A stretch of 64,000 nucleotides of DNA, from assembly GCF_015694525.1 (NCBI RefSeq), contig NZ_JADQDM010000001.1, forward strand, positions 558,001-622,000, given 5' to 3'. Below, one piece after another: positions 54,301 through 62,878 of this stretch. Under the pieces are notes generated by a model that was not told the origin of the DNA, made no database searches, and worked only from the letters and a program-made list of their open reading frames with translations. The position numbers and the translations under genes were made by a program. Each line of letters starts with the position of its first letter. Position 1 is the first letter of the stretch. This stretch comes from Hymenobacter ruricola (GTDB lineage: Bacteria; Bacteroidota; Bacteroidia; Cytophagales; Hymenobacteraceae).

Positions 54301-54866
54301 CGGAAACCTATGCGGTGGTGCGGGGTGGGGCCGTGCGCCCGAATGGCGTTGCGGTGTTGCGCCGTGGGGTAGCCTGCGTTTTGCGCCCAGCCATACTCCG
54401 GAAACTCGGCGGCCAGCGCGGCCATGTGCTCGTCGCGAAAGGTTTTGGCCAGCACCGAAGCGGCGGCAATGTGTCGGTACAGCCCGTCGCCGCCGATGAC
54501 GCAGGTGTGCTCAAAGCCAGCCAACGGGCGAAACCGATTGCCATCCACCAGCAAATGAGCGGGCACAACCGGCAGCGCGGCCACGGCGCGGTGCATGGCC
54601 AGGTAGCTGGCCTGCGCGATGTTGAGGCAGCTGATTTCTTCTACCGAGGCTTGCCCCACGGCCCAGGCCACCGCCTCCGCGCAGATTTCGGGCCGTAGCG
54701 CGTCGCGCCGCTTGGCGCTGAGCTGCTTGGAATCGTTGAGGTAGCGCGGATTGAAATCGGGCGGCAGGATGACGGCGGCGGCAAACACCGGGCCGGCCAG
54801 GCAGCCGCGGCCGGCTTCGTCGAGGCCCGCTTCGAGGGCGTGGCCGGAGAAATTGGAAAGTAGCAA
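54291..54866 (-). CDS. rnhB: Ribonuclease HII
   Basis: A 191-residue enzyme that removes ribonucleotides from DNA and primer RNA. The catalytic motif is LDEAGRGCLAGP (DEAGRG 17-22), with further acidic residues in LNDSKQLSAKRRD (Asp near 44) and LLVDGNR (Asp near 108). The first possible start is a TTG at 54866; no ATG is available nearby in frame, so TTG is accepted. The T-run of the upstream terminator ends only a few bases before this start, which leaves little room for an upstream promoter and suggests some readthrough from the preceding gene. Confidence 0.94.
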   Translation of the reverse strand: MLLSNFSGHALEAGLDEAGRGCLAGPVFAAAVILPPDFNPRYLNDSKQLSAKRRDALRPEICAEAVAWAVGQASVEEISCLNIAQASYLAMHRAVAALPVVPAHLLVDGNRFRPLAGFEHTCVIGGDGLYRHIAAASVLAKTFRDEHMAALAAEFPEYGWAQNAGYPTAQHRNAIRAHGPTPHHRIGFRLL

Positions 54867-54870
54867 GGGC

Positions 54871-54930
54871 GTAAAAAAAGAGCAATGCGCAAATCAACCC
54901 CAAAATACGGGTTCATTTTGCGCATTGCTC
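54871..54930 (-). terminator. Strong hairpin terminator between the small acidic gene and rnhB
   Basis: GAGCAATGCGCAAA (54880-54893) is the exact complement of TTTGCGCATTGCTC (54917-54930), followed on the minus strand by CTTTTTTTAC. Partial pairing extends into the loop. It would end the small gene's transcript or attenuate readthrough into rnhB. Confidence 0.8.
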
Positions 54931-54964
54931 CTAAAGTGAGCCTCCGTAAAGGCTTTGAGGCCGA

Positions 54965-55213
54965 TTAATGGCGGCCGGCGGTGCTGCCTTCGTCTGAGTT
55001 GTCGGGTTCGCCGCGGCGCTGGCCCTGGCTGTCGCGCGGGCCTTCGTCGATTTCGCCGTCTTCGTCGGTGGTCACGTACTCGTTCGTGACGGGCCCGAGG
55101 CCGTTGGTGTTGGCCGCGAGGTCGGCTTCGGCCTGGGCGTGCTTGAGGTTGAAGAGCGGGTCGTGCTCGTTGTCGGCAGGCTTTTGGTTGGATTTCGAAT
55201 TGGACTGGGCCAT
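54965..55213 (-). CDS. Small acidic hypothetical protein
   Basis: An 82-residue, strongly acidic, disorder-rich protein: MAQSNSKSNQKPADNEHDPL at the start and EYVTTDEDGEIDEGPRD in the middle. No signal peptide, membrane segment or known fold. The ATG at 55213 is preceded by an unrelated GC-rich leader. A promoter and a probable structured RNA lie ~120-290 bp upstream on the same strand and could form its 5' leader. Proteins of this type are common, unnamed and poorly understood in Hymenobacteraceae. Confidence 0.65.
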   Translation of the reverse strand: MAQSNSKSNQKPADNEHDPLFNLKHAQAEADLAANTNGLGPVTNEYVTTDEDGEIDEGPRDSQGQRRGEPDNSDEGSTAGRH

Positions 55214-55328
55214 GGGAGAAGGGGAGGGCCGGGATGTGGGCGGCCGGTTCCTCTTGGTACGGCGAGGGTCCGGTTTGGGTTGAAAGCCCGACGGCTGGCC
55301 GGGGCGAATCCGAAAGTGACACCCACGA

Positions 55329-55466
55329 AAAAGGCCGCCGCACAAGTGCGACGGCCTTAAAGTGGCGGGTCCGGCTTTGGAGGTGTCTACCCCACCTTTT
55401 CAGCCAGAGCGCCGCCGCACGAGAGGTCCTTCCTTTCCACATTTCCAGCCCGTGCGGGGGTACTTA
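55329..55466 (-). ncRNA. Candidate small structured RNA (class unrecognised)
   Basis: A promoter at 55472-55504 would start a minus-strand transcript near 55464. It would end at the hairpin 55329-55358 (AAGGCCGTCGCA / TGCGGCGGCCTT on the RNA, one mismatch), followed by TTTTT. The ~135-nt product contains complementary segments: UACCCC near the 5' end with GGGGUA about 75 nt later, and CCGCACG with CGUGCGG between them. This suggests nested stems. No open frame. It does not match the SRP, tmRNA or RNase P cores I know; a 6S-type RNA or an attenuator leader for the 82-residue gene are possibilities. Confidence 0.5.
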
Positions 55467-55471
55467 TGGGT

Positions 55472-55504
55472 CAAAGATACTAGGCTGGACGGGCCGAACG
55501 CAAA
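55472..55504 (-). promoter_or_regulatory. Full Bacteroidota-type promoter (TTTG-N21-TATCTTTG)
   Basis: On the minus strand TTTG (55504-55501), 21 bases, then TATCTTTG (55479-55472). Both elements match the TTTG / TAnnTTTG consensus with proper spacing. This is the only promoter in the window where both halves fit exactly. Confidence 0.7.
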
Positions 55505-55646
55505 GAAATTTGGTTTAATTGAACGGTTTAGTCGCCCAACGAAACCTCTGGCACGGCGGATGACAACTTTCAATCGATTATTAGCCGCGCGGGCATGGCC
55601 CCGGCAACCGTATTTTTAGGGCATCTTAAACCGATTTCCGCTATAT

Positions 55647-56225
55647 ATGCCGCTGCCCTCCGCGCCCGCCGTCGACGAAACCCACAACCCCTGGCAAACC
55701 CTGAGCACTGAAGTAAAATACCACAACCCCTGGATTTCGGTGCGCGAAGACCAAGTGCTGAACCCCCGCGGCGGCCGCGGCATCTACGGCGTGGTGAGCA
55801 TGAAAAACAAGGCCCTGGGCATCATTCCCATCGATGCCGAGGGCAACACCTGGCTGGTGGGCCAGTACCGCTACGCGCTGAACGAGTACTGCTGGGAGAT
55901 TCCCATGGGTGGCGGCCCCGTCGAGTTGGACATTCTGGAATCGGCCCAGCGCGAACTGAAGGAAGAAACCGGCCTCACGGCGGCGCGCTGGACGCGCGTG
56001 GCCCGCATTCACACCTCCAACTCGGTGACCGACGAGGAAGGCTTCGTGTTTCTGGCTGAGGACCTGACGGCCGGCGACGTGGAGCCCGAAGAAACCGAGG
56101 ACCTGCGCCTCTGGAAGCTGCCGCTGGCCGAGGCCGTGCGCCTGTGCATGGAAGACCGCATCACCGACGGCATCAGCGTGGCGGGCCTACTGAAAGTGGA
56201 AAAGCTGCTGGCGGCGCGGAAGTAG
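55647..56225 (+). CDS. NUDIX hydrolase, ADP-ribose pyrophosphatase-like
   Basis: A 192-residue hydrolase. The N-terminal part has TLSTEVKYHNPWISVREDQV and the substrate strand GVVSMKNKALGIIPID, as in ADP-ribose/ADP-sugar pyrophosphatases. The Nudix box is GGGPVELDILESAQREL followed by KEETGL: the REL.EETG catalytic half is intact, but the first Glu (before the seven-residue gap) is Leu at the expected place. C-terminal strands EGFVFLAEDL and LRLWKLPLAEAVRLC follow. It probably cleaves a nucleoside diphosphate linked to a moiety such as ADP-ribose. plsC starts 58 bp downstream. Confidence 0.9.
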   Translation: MPLPSAPAVDETHNPWQTLSTEVKYHNPWISVREDQVLNPRGGRGIYGVVSMKNKALGIIPIDAEGNTWLVGQYRYALNEYCWEIPMGGGPVELDILESAQRELKEETGLTAARWTRVARIHTSNSVTDEEGFVFLAEDLTAGDVEPEETEDLRLWKLPLAEAVRLCMEDRITDGISVAGLLKVEKLLAARK

Positions 56226-56270
56226 CCGCGCGGTTTGCCGGCCGCACCCCCGCCACCCGGGTTAATGCTC

Positions 56271-56278
56271 TAACTTTG
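56271..56278 (+). promoter_or_regulatory. Candidate -7 box directly before plsC start (possible leaderless mRNA)
   Basis: TAACTTTG, an exact TAnnTTTG, ends 5 nt before the ATG at 56284. Transcription from it would begin at or next to the start codon. Confidence 0.45.
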
Positions 56279-56283
56279 CCGCC

Positions 56284-57108
56284 ATGCGCCATCTGCTTCG
56301 TTACATCGGCCAGCGCCTCTACACCACCTGGGCCGTCTTCTGGTTCATCGTGCCGTTTGTGCTCATCTACCCGATGCAATGGTTTTTCCACCGGCGGCCT
56401 GGCGGCGGCCGCGTGGTGCACGCCCTGAACCGGTTCTGGTCGTGGCTGTCCATCACGATGTGGGGCATGCCGGTGGAAGTGGTGCGCGAAACCCCGGCGC
56501 CCAACCCGACGCCCTGCGTGTACGTGTCGAACCACGGCTCGTACATCGACATCATGATGCTGTTCAAGTACATCCCGGGGTTTTTGAACATGATGGGCAA
56601 AGCCTCGCTGGCGAAAGTGCCCGTGTGGGGGCCGCTGTTCGGCAACGTCTACATCACCGTGGACCGCGCCAGCGCCGTGAGCCGCGGCAAGGCCATGGTG
56701 CAGGCCCGGCGCAGCCTGGCGGCGGGCAAAAGCATTGCCATTTTTGCCGAGGGCCGCATTTCGCCCAAGCCCGGCAAAGAGCTGCTGCCGCTGCTCGACG
56801 GCGCTTTTCAGATGGCCATTGAAGCGGGCGTGCCGCTGGTGCCCGTGGGCCAGCCCCTGAACCACATGTTCATGCCCGACGTGAAGGGCAGCCTGCGCGT
56901 GCGCTACCACCGCCTCAAAATCGTTTTCCATAAGCCCATTCCCACCACCGGCCTCACGCTGGCCGACATTCCGGCCCTGAAAGAACGGGTGGCGGCCTTG
57001 CTCAGCGGCGATTTCCTGCCCGAAGGCGCCATCAAGCCCGGCCCGAGTACTTGGAAGGACCCTGCCACCGTTGTAGATGCGCCGGAAGCCGAGCCGGCCA
57101 ACTCCTAA
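56284..57108 (+). CDS. plsC: 1-acyl-sn-glycerol-3-phosphate acyltransferase
   Basis: A 274-residue membrane enzyme that acylates lysophosphatidic acid to phosphatidic acid in phospholipid synthesis. A hydrophobic segment lies at 14-31 (TTWAVFWFIVPFVLIYP). The catalytic HX4D motif is NHGSYID (His84, Asp89); block II is GNVYITVDRA, block III is FAEGRIS (about 154-160) and block IV is GVPLVPVG. The Pro-rich C-terminal tail is not conserved. It is followed after 27 bp by gatC on the same strand; the pairing is probably positional. Confidence 0.94.
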   Translation: MRHLLRYIGQRLYTTWAVFWFIVPFVLIYPMQWFFHRRPGGGRVVHALNRFWSWLSITMWGMPVEVVRETPAPNPTPCVYVSNHGSYIDIMMLFKYIPGFLNMMGKASLAKVPVWGPLFGNVYITVDRASAVSRGKAMVQARRSLAAGKSIAIFAEGRISPKPGKELLPLLDGAFQMAIEAGVPLVPVGQPLNHMFMPDVKGSLRVRYHRLKIVFHKPIPTTGLTLADIPALKERVAALLSGDFLPEGAIKPGPSTWKDPATVVDAPEAEPANS

Positions 57109-57135
57109 CTTTTAACTCATAACTCTTAACTCAAT

Positions 57136-57423
57136 ATGAGCACCGACCTTGGCACCCTGCGCGGCCTGGCCCACCTGGCCCGCCTCGAATTTGACGCCAC
57201 CCGCGAGCAGCAGATGCTTGGCGACCTGAACAACATCCTCGACTTCGTGGCCCAACTCGAAGGCCTCGACACGACCGGCGTGGAGCCGCTGGTGCACCTC
57301 TCGCAGGAAGTGAACGTGCTGCGCGACGACGAGGCCCGCAACACCGTGAGCCACCAGGAGGGCCTGCGCAACGCCCCACGCAAGGATTCGGACTACTTCC
57401 GGGTGCCCAAAGTGCTGGAATAA
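57136..57423 (+). CDS. gatC: Asp-tRNA(Asn)/Glu-tRNA(Gln) amidotransferase subunit C
   Basis: A 95-residue GatC. The family opening is LRGLAHLARLEFDATREQQM, with the central LNNILDFVAQLEGLDTTGVEPL and the C-terminal LRDDEARNTVSHQEGLRNAP and DSDYFRVPKVLE. It tethers GatA and GatB in the complex that amidates misacylated tRNA. gatA and gatB are not adjacent, which is common in Bacteroidota. The next gene begins at the base after its TAA stop. Confidence 0.96.
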   Translation: MSTDLGTLRGLAHLARLEFDATREQQMLGDLNNILDFVAQLEGLDTTGVEPLVHLSQEVNVLRDDEARNTVSHQEGLRNAPRKDSDYFRVPKVLE

Positions 57424-60189
57424 TTGAGCCCGAAACCCGCTTCGACGCGCGCCTGGCGGCCGGGCTGGCTGGGCGTGCTGGCCGCGCTGGCCGTGGGCCT
57501 GGCCATTTTTTATTACTTCACGGGGTCCGATAGTGCCCTGCCCCTGCGCCTGGTGCCGCACCTGCAAACCGTGCCGCTCACGCTGGAGCAGGTGGCGGCC
57601 GGGCCGGTGCGCCTGCCGGTGCAGGCCAGCGGCTTCATCGTGAGCCTGACCCACGACGTGGCCGGGCCATTCACGCAACCGGTGGCGGCAGCGCTGTTTC
57701 TGGGGATGCTGGCGCTGGCGCTGGTGGGCTGGGTGGCCGTGGCTAGCACCCTGGCGCGCACGGCCTTTGCGGCGGCCATGATTCCGGTCATTTTCCTGCT
57801 GCTCTCGCTGAATACCGAGTCGCTGGGCATTTTCAACACCAGTGAGCGGTATTTTCTGTACCTGATGCTGGGGCTGGTGGGCGGCGCGTCCTACGCGCTG
57901 CAGGCCTTCGCCGAAGACTGGCGACTAGGCCGGCGGGTACTGGTACTGGGCACCATCGTAGCTGGTCTGGGCGCCTTAATTTTCAACCAAAGCCAGTTGC
58001 CGGCCGCCGAAACCGCATTGCAGTTGGCGGCTTATGCCACGCCCGGCGGGGCCGCGCTGGTGGCGCTGGTGGTGCTGTGGGTGGGCGTGGAGAATATTCG
58101 GGCACTGCTGTGGTTTAATGCGCAGGCCGAGCAGCCGGCCAGTCGATTCGGGCTGTGGCCGTTTGTGGCGGCCAGCCTTCTTTATTTAGGCGTGCTGCTG
58201 CTGTATGTGTGGAACGACGGCCTGCAACTGCTGCCCGGCGTGAGCCTGGACCCGTTGGTATTGCTGCTGCCGGCCGTGGTGGCGGGCGGGCTGGGCCTGC
58301 GCCTGCGGGCGCCCAGCTACGCTGCCACAGTGCCCTACGCTGGGGCGGTGGTGCTGTACCCGCTGGTGGTGGCGGCCGCGGCCGGCGCGTTGGCCTACGC
58401 CTTTGCCACCGATAACACGCCGCTGCTGGCGGCGGCGCGCAGCTTCACGGGCTTGGCGCTGCTGCTGGCGGGTGGGGCTTTCTGGCTGTATGTGCTCATC
58501 AACTTCATGCCGCTCATTCAGCAGCGGCTGCGGGTGTACCGGGTGGCGTTTGAGCCGCGCCGGCTGCCGTTTTACACCGTGTACATCCTGACCATCGGCG
58601 GCATTATCATCGTGCAGTCGCGCCGCAGCTTCCCGCTGCCCGACCAGGTGCAGGCCGGCCAGTACAACAACCTCGGCGACCTGGCCCGCCAGCAAAGCGA
58701 AGCCAACCCTGACGACCTCAGCCTGGCCGTGCTGGCCGAGCGCTACTACGCCGAAAGCGGCGACGTGCTCTACCGCGCCAACCTGCACGCCCAGTTCGGG
58801 CGCGCAGCCCTATACCGTTTCCGGCAGCAGCGCGGCAACGAAATGGTGGCCCTGAACCGGGCCCTGCTGCGCGGGCCGAGCGAGAAAGTATCGGCGCGCC
58901 TGGCCAGCCTGTTCAATCAGCCCGACGACTTGTTCGATGGGCTGGACATTCTGCGGCGGGGCCTGAAGGCGCAGCCGCGCAGCGCGGCCCTGGCCGGCGA
59001 CCTGGCCCAACTCTTCACCCAGACAGCCCTCAGCGACTCGGTGGCCTACTACCTGGACCAGGCCGAGCGCCTGAGCCCCGGCAGCTACCCCAGCCGCACC
59101 AACCAGCTAGGTTTCCTGCTGAGCCAAAACCTGCTGGACGTGGCCCGGAAGCAGCCCACCGACAGCAACCCCGAAACCGAACCTGCCTTGGCCGCCAACC
59201 AACTGCTGCTGGGCCTGCTCACCAAGCCCGCCGAAGCCGCCGGGGCCGCCACCCCCAGAGTCTTGGACGACGCCACGTTTGCGCAACTGTACCATCAGGT
59301 GCTGACCAATATCAGAATGGCGAATGGGCCGGGCTTGCGGAAAATGCTGCCCACCCTGGTTCGGTTGGCCAAGGACGACGCCAACGAGGCCTATTATGAG
59401 CAGCTAGTATTCCTGCAGGCCTATGCACACCACGCGATAGGCGAGGAGCGGACGGCCCGGCAACTGCTGCTGCCCCTGGCGGCCGGCACCTCGGGCACGG
59501 CGGCTTACTACCAAATGCTGCTGGGCCTGTGGCAGCTGCAGCAGGGCCAGTACGTCACTGCAGCCGACCAACTGGCATTTGCCGCCTCTCACGGCGCGGT
59601 GCAGGCCAGCGAAGCACGGGCGTATGCCTTGGCGTTGGGTGGGCAAATGGATTCGGCGCGGGCCCAAGCCCTGCGCCTGGCCGCGTCGCCCGATTCGACC
59701 GTGCAGCTGCTGGGCCGCCGGACGCAGACGCAGCTGGCCACGGCTTCGTTTGCGACTGGGGCGGCGCCAGCCACGCGCGTTGGGGACGACTGGCTGGCGC
59801 GGGCGCGGCAGGCCGAGCAAGCCAACCAAGCCGCCGAAGCCGCCAAAAACTACCAGCACATTGTGCGCGAGGCGCCATTCAACGAGCCCGCCATGCTGGC
59901 GGCGGGGCGCTTTTTTACGCAGCGCCGCAACTACACGGCCGCCTACGAAGCCTTGCGCACCGGCCTGGATGAAAACCCACAGTCGCCGGCGCTGTTGAGG
60001 GGCTACGTGCTGGCCGCGGCCGACGCGGGCCTCACCGAATATGCCACCGACGCCCTGGCGCAGCTGCGCCGGCAACTGGCACCCGCCGCGTATGCTACTT
60101 TAGCGGCCGAGTACGAGGCGCACCGGGCAACCCGGGCCGCGGCTTCTGACTCTTTTTCCGTAGCGCCCGCCGTTCCACCTCTGCAATAA
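57424..60189 (+). CDS. Large membrane protein with C-terminal TPR region
   Basis: A 921-residue protein starting at TTG immediately after the gatC stop; no ATG occurs in frame for ~95 codons, so the TTG or a later start is used. The first ~400 residues hold about ten to twelve hydrophobic helices, ending near YILTIGGIIIVQSRRSF. The C-terminal ~500 residues are TPR-like helices exposed to one side (QYNNLGDLARQQSEANPDDL, ALLRGPSEKVSARLASLF, YEALRTGLDENPQSPALLRG). No catalytic motif found. Such fusions in Bacteroidota are uncharacterised. An ABC ATPase gene starts 12 bp downstream and may be cotranscribed. Confidence 0.85.
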   Translation: MSPKPASTRAWRPGWLGVLAALAVGLAIFYYFTGSDSALPLRLVPHLQTVPLTLEQVAAGPVRLPVQASGFIVSLTHDVAGPFTQPVAAALFLGMLALALVGWVAVASTLARTAFAAAMIPVIFLLLSLNTESLGIFNTSERYFLYLMLGLVGGASYALQAFAEDWRLGRRVLVLGTIVAGLGALIFNQSQLPAAETALQLAAYATPGGAALVALVVLWVGVENIRALLWFNAQAEQPASRFGLWPFVAASLLYLGVLLLYVWNDGLQLLPGVSLDPLVLLLPAVVAGGLGLRLRAPSYAATVPYAGAVVLYPLVVAAAAGALAYAFATDNTPLLAAARSFTGLALLLAGGAFWLYVLINFMPLIQQRLRVYRVAFEPRRLPFYTVYILTIGGIIIVQSRRSFPLPDQVQAGQYNNLGDLARQQSEANPDDLSLAVLAERYYAESGDVLYRANLHAQFGRAALYRFRQQRGNEMVALNRALLRGPSEKVSARLASLFNQPDDLFDGLDILRRGLKAQPRSAALAGDLAQLFTQTALSDSVAYYLDQAERLSPGSYPSRTNQLGFLLSQNLLDVARKQPTDSNPETEPALAANQLLLGLLTKPAEAAGAATPRVLDDATFAQLYHQVLTNIRMANGPGLRKMLPTLVRLAKDDANEAYYEQLVFLQAYAHHAIGEERTARQLLLPLAAGTSGTAAYYQMLLGLWQLQQGQYVTAADQLAFAASHGAVQASEARAYALALGGQMDSARAQALRLAASPDSTVQLLGRRTQTQLATASFATGAAPATRVGDDWLARARQAEQANQAAEAAKNYQHIVREAPFNEPAMLAAGRFFTQRRNYTAAYEALRTGLDENPQSPALLRGYVLAAADAGLTEYATDALAQLRRQLAPAAYATLAAEYEAHRATRAAASDSFSVAPAVPPLQ

Positions 60190-60201
60190 GTATTTCGAGC
60201 C

Positions 60202-60921
60202 ATGAATCCCAACGTCATCGAAACCACCGACATCGCCAAAAACTACGTGATGGGCGCGGAAGTCATCCACGCGCTGCGCTCGGTGAGCATTAAGATTCCG
60301 CGCGGCGAGTACGTGGCTTTCATGGGGCCGTCGGGCTCGGGCAAGTCCACGCTGATGAACATCGTGGGCTGTCTCGATACGCCCAGCAAAGGCCAGTACA
60401 TCCTCAATGGCCAGGACGTGAGCCGCATGAGCGACAACCAGCTGGCCGAAGTACGCAACAAGGAAATTGGCTTTGTTTTTCAGAGCTTCAACCTGCTGCC
60501 CCGCGCCAGCGCCCTCGACAACGTGGCCCTGCCGCTCATCTACGCCGGCCTGAGCAAGCGCGAGCGCAGCGAGCGCGCGCTGGAGTCGTTGCGGTCCGTT
60601 GGCCTGGCCGACCGTGCCTCGCACCGGCCCAACGAGCTTTCGGGCGGTCAGCGCCAGCGCGTGGCCATTGCCCGCGCCCTCGTCAACAACCCTAGTGTGC
60701 TGCTGGCCGACGAACCCACCGGCGCCCTCGACTCCAAAACCAGCCACGAAATCATGGATTTGTTTGAGGCGCTGTACTCCAAGGGTAATACCATCATCAT
60801 GGTGACGCACGAAGAAGATATTGCCCGCTATGCCCACCGCATCGTGCGCCTGCGCGACGGCCTGGTGGAGTCGGACGAGGTGAACACCGACATCACCACC
60901 CACGCCACCGCCGCGCGTTAG
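60202..60921 (+). CDS. ABC transporter ATP-binding protein (MacB/LolD-like)
   Basis: A 239-residue ATPase. Walker [10 protein letters not shown] at 42-50, Q-loop [18 protein letters not shown], signature LSGGQ at 146-150, Walker [13 protein letters not shown] and the switch His in MVTHEED. This close type is shared by MacB and LolD ATPases, which drive type VII mechanotransmission exporters (macrolide, lipoprotein or peptide efflux). No permease gene is adjacent here, so the partner is encoded elsewhere, or the membrane/TPR protein upstream is unrelated to it. Confidence 0.94.
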   Translation: MNPNVIETTDIAKNYVMGAEVIHALRSVSIKIPRGEYVAFMGPSGSGKSTLMNIVGCLDTPSKGQYILNGQDVSRMSDNQLAEVRNKEIGFVFQSFNLLPRASALDNVALPLIYAGLSKRERSERALESLRSVGLADRASHRPNELSGGQRQRVAIARALVNNPSVLLADEPTGALDSKTSHEIMDLFEALYSKGNTIIMVTHEEDIARYAHRIVRLRDGLVESDEVNTDITTHATAAR

Positions 60922-60929
60922 AACGTCAA

Positions 60930-61111
60930 ACTCCCCTCCTCAGATGAGGAGGGGATGTTCGAGCCGCAGGCTCGGACGGGGGTGGTTGACCTCGTTGAAC
61001 GATGCCCAGACGACCAAGCCAATAATGCCAACGCGAGTCGTTCAACGAGTCAACCACCCACCCCAGTTTCCGCTTTGCGGAAACGTCCCCTCCTCAGCTG
61101 AGGAGGGGAGT
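60930..61111. repeat. Large nested palindromic element
   Basis: The left arm 60930-61002 is the imperfect reverse complement of 61038-61111. Matching ends are ACTCCCCTCCTCAG and GAGGAGGGGAGT; inner parts are GGTGGTTGAC...CGTTGAACGA and TCGTTCAACGAGTCAACCACC. Each arm carries its own hairpins: CCCCTCCTCAGATGAGGAGG and CGAGCC/GGCTCG on the left, GTTTCCGC/GCGGAAAC on the right. With no coding content and terminal palindromes it resembles a MITE-like or REP-derived element. It lies between the ABC ATPase and the cobalamin adenosyltransferase. Confidence 0.85.
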
Positions 61112-61136
61112 ATCGCTCAACCTCTCGCCTCACCAA

Positions 61137-61685
61137 ATGAAAATCTACACCAAAACCGGCGACAAAGGCCTTACCTCGCTCATCGGCGGTATGCGGGTGC
61201 TCAAAAGCAGCCTGCGCATCGAGTGCTACGGCACGGTGGACGAGCTGAACGCCCACATCGGGCTGGTGCGCGACCAGGACGTGAACGTGGGCCGGCGCCC
61301 GCTCCTCAAGGAAATTCAGGACCGGCTGTTCACCATCGGCTCGGCCCTGGCCGCCGACCCGGAGAAGTCGAAGATGAAGCTGCCGGACCTGCACGCCGCC
61401 GACGTGACGCTGCTGGAAGAAGAAATGGACCGCCTGAACCTGGCGCTGCCCGAGCTGCGCGCCTTTATTCTGCCCGGCGGGCACCCGGCCGTGAGCCACG
61501 CCCACGTGGCCCGCTGCGTGTGCCGACGCGCTGAGCGCCTGGCCATTCACCTGGGCGAGGAGTCGTTCGTGGCCGAATTGGTGGTGGTGTATCTGAACCG
61601 CTTGTCCGACTATCTGTTTGTGCTGAGCCGGGCTATGGCCCACGACCTGGGCGTGGAAGAAGTGACCTGGCAGGCACGACTTTGA
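61137..61685 (+). CDS. Cob(I)alamin adenosyltransferase, PduO type
   Basis: A 182-residue enzyme that makes adenosylcobalamin from cob(I)alamin and ATP. The N-terminal motif KIYTKTGDKGLTSLIGG (2-18) binds ATP; LRIECYGTVDELNAHIGL follows. The C-terminal VSHAHVARCVCRRAERLAI holds the conserved Arg residues, then LNRLSDYLFVLSR. Length is typical of the ATR family. It supplies the cofactor for the methylmalonyl-CoA mutase at 12-16 kb, although it is not in that operon. Confidence 0.95.
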   Translation: MKIYTKTGDKGLTSLIGGMRVLKSSLRIECYGTVDELNAHIGLVRDQDVNVGRRPLLKEIQDRLFTIGSALAADPEKSKMKLPDLHAADVTLLEEEMDRLNLALPELRAFILPGGHPAVSHAHVARCVCRRAERLAIHLGEESFVAELVVVYLNRLSDYLFVLSRAMAHDLGVEEVTWQARL

Positions 61686-61807
61686 CGTAAACGGTGTCTT
61701 AGCACCAACGTTTCCGGTTTGACTGCCCGCGACGATAGTCGCACCCCCTGCATCCTACGTACTCCCCAAAATCCCACCCACTCTCTGTTCCCCGAACTCA
61801 CTCGCTC

Positions 61808-62872
61808 ATGATTGACTTACTTCCCATTCGCACCCAGCCCACCACGGCGTCGCGCCTGGCCTCGGTCGATTTCGACCACCTGGAATTTGGCAAGGCGTTT
61901 TCCGACCACATGTTTGCCGTGGATTTTCACAACGGCGAATGGCAGGAAGCCCAGATAGTGCCCTACGGCGACATGGCCGTGAGCCCCGCCAACTCGGCCC
62001 TGCACTACGGCCAGGCCATTTTTGAGGGCATGAAGGCCTACCACCAGACCGACGGCGGCGTGGCCCTGTTCCGGCCCCTCGACAACTGGGCGCGCATGAA
62101 CGCCTCGGCCGAGCGCATGTGCATGCCCACCATCCCGGAAGAGCTGTTCATGCAGGGCCTGCGCGAGCTGCTGAAGCTGGATGCCGCCTGGGTGCCCTCG
62201 GCGCCGGGCTCGTCGCTCTACATCCGGCCCTTCATGTTTGCCACCGACGGTTTCATCGGCGTGCGGCCTTCGGATTCGTACCGCTTCATGATTTTTACCT
62301 GCCCGGTGGGCCTGTACTTCAACAAGCCGTTGCGCGTGCGCTTCGAGCAGAAGTACGTGCGCTCGGCCGAGGGCGGCGCGGGCTACGCCAAAAACGCCGG
62401 CAACTACGGCGCCGCCATGTACCCCACCAAGCTGGCCCAGAACGAAGGCTACAACCAACTCATCTGGACCGATGCTTCACAGCATCAGTACGTGGAGGAA
62501 TCGGGCACGATGAACGCCATTTTCGTGATTGATGGCAAGGTGGTGACGCCCGCCCTCAGCACCAGCATCCTCGACGGCGTGACGCGCCGCAGCGTGCTGC
62601 AGCTGGCCCGCGACATGGGATTGGTGGTGGAAGAGCGCAAGCTCGGCAGCCGCGAGGTGATGGACGCCCTGGCCGCCGGCAAGCTCGACGAAGCCTTCGG
62701 CGTAGGCACGGCCGCTACCATTGCGCCCATTGCCACCATCGGCTACGAGGGCCAGGACTACGACCTGCCCGAATTGCCTGCCAATGCCTTCTCGAAGCGC
62801 GTGACGGCGGCGCTGGACGCCATCCGGACCGGCGAAGGCGCCGACGTGCACAACTGGATGGTGCGTATATAA
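61808..62872 (+). CDS. ilvE: Branched-chain amino acid aminotransferase
   Basis: A 354-residue class IV PLP aminotransferase that interconverts Leu, Ile, Val and their keto acids. Conserved parts are LHYGQAIFEGMKAY (about 66-79), LYIRPFMFATD, PLP-Lys195 in GGAGYAKNAGNYG, LIWTDASQHQYVEESGTMN, and the C-terminal GTAATIAPI with TRRSVLQLARDMG. The length is of the longer, eukaryote-like BCAT type common in Bacteroidota. It is a single-gene unit, with a palindromic repeat following. Confidence 0.97.
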   Translation: MIDLLPIRTQPTTASRLASVDFDHLEFGKAFSDHMFAVDFHNGEWQEAQIVPYGDMAVSPANSALHYGQAIFEGMKAYHQTDGGVALFRPLDNWARMNASAERMCMPTIPEELFMQGLRELLKLDAAWVPSAPGSSLYIRPFMFATDGFIGVRPSDSYRFMIFTCPVGLYFNKPLRVRFEQKYVRSAEGGAGYAKNAGNYGAAMYPTKLAQNEGYNQLIWTDASQHQYVEESGTMNAIFVIDGKVVTPALSTSILDGVTRRSVLQLARDMGLVVEERKLGSREVMDALAAGKLDEAFGVGTAATIAPIATIGYEGQDYDLPELPANAFSKRVTAALDAIRTGEGADVHNWMVRI

Positions 62873-62878
62873 TCGTTT

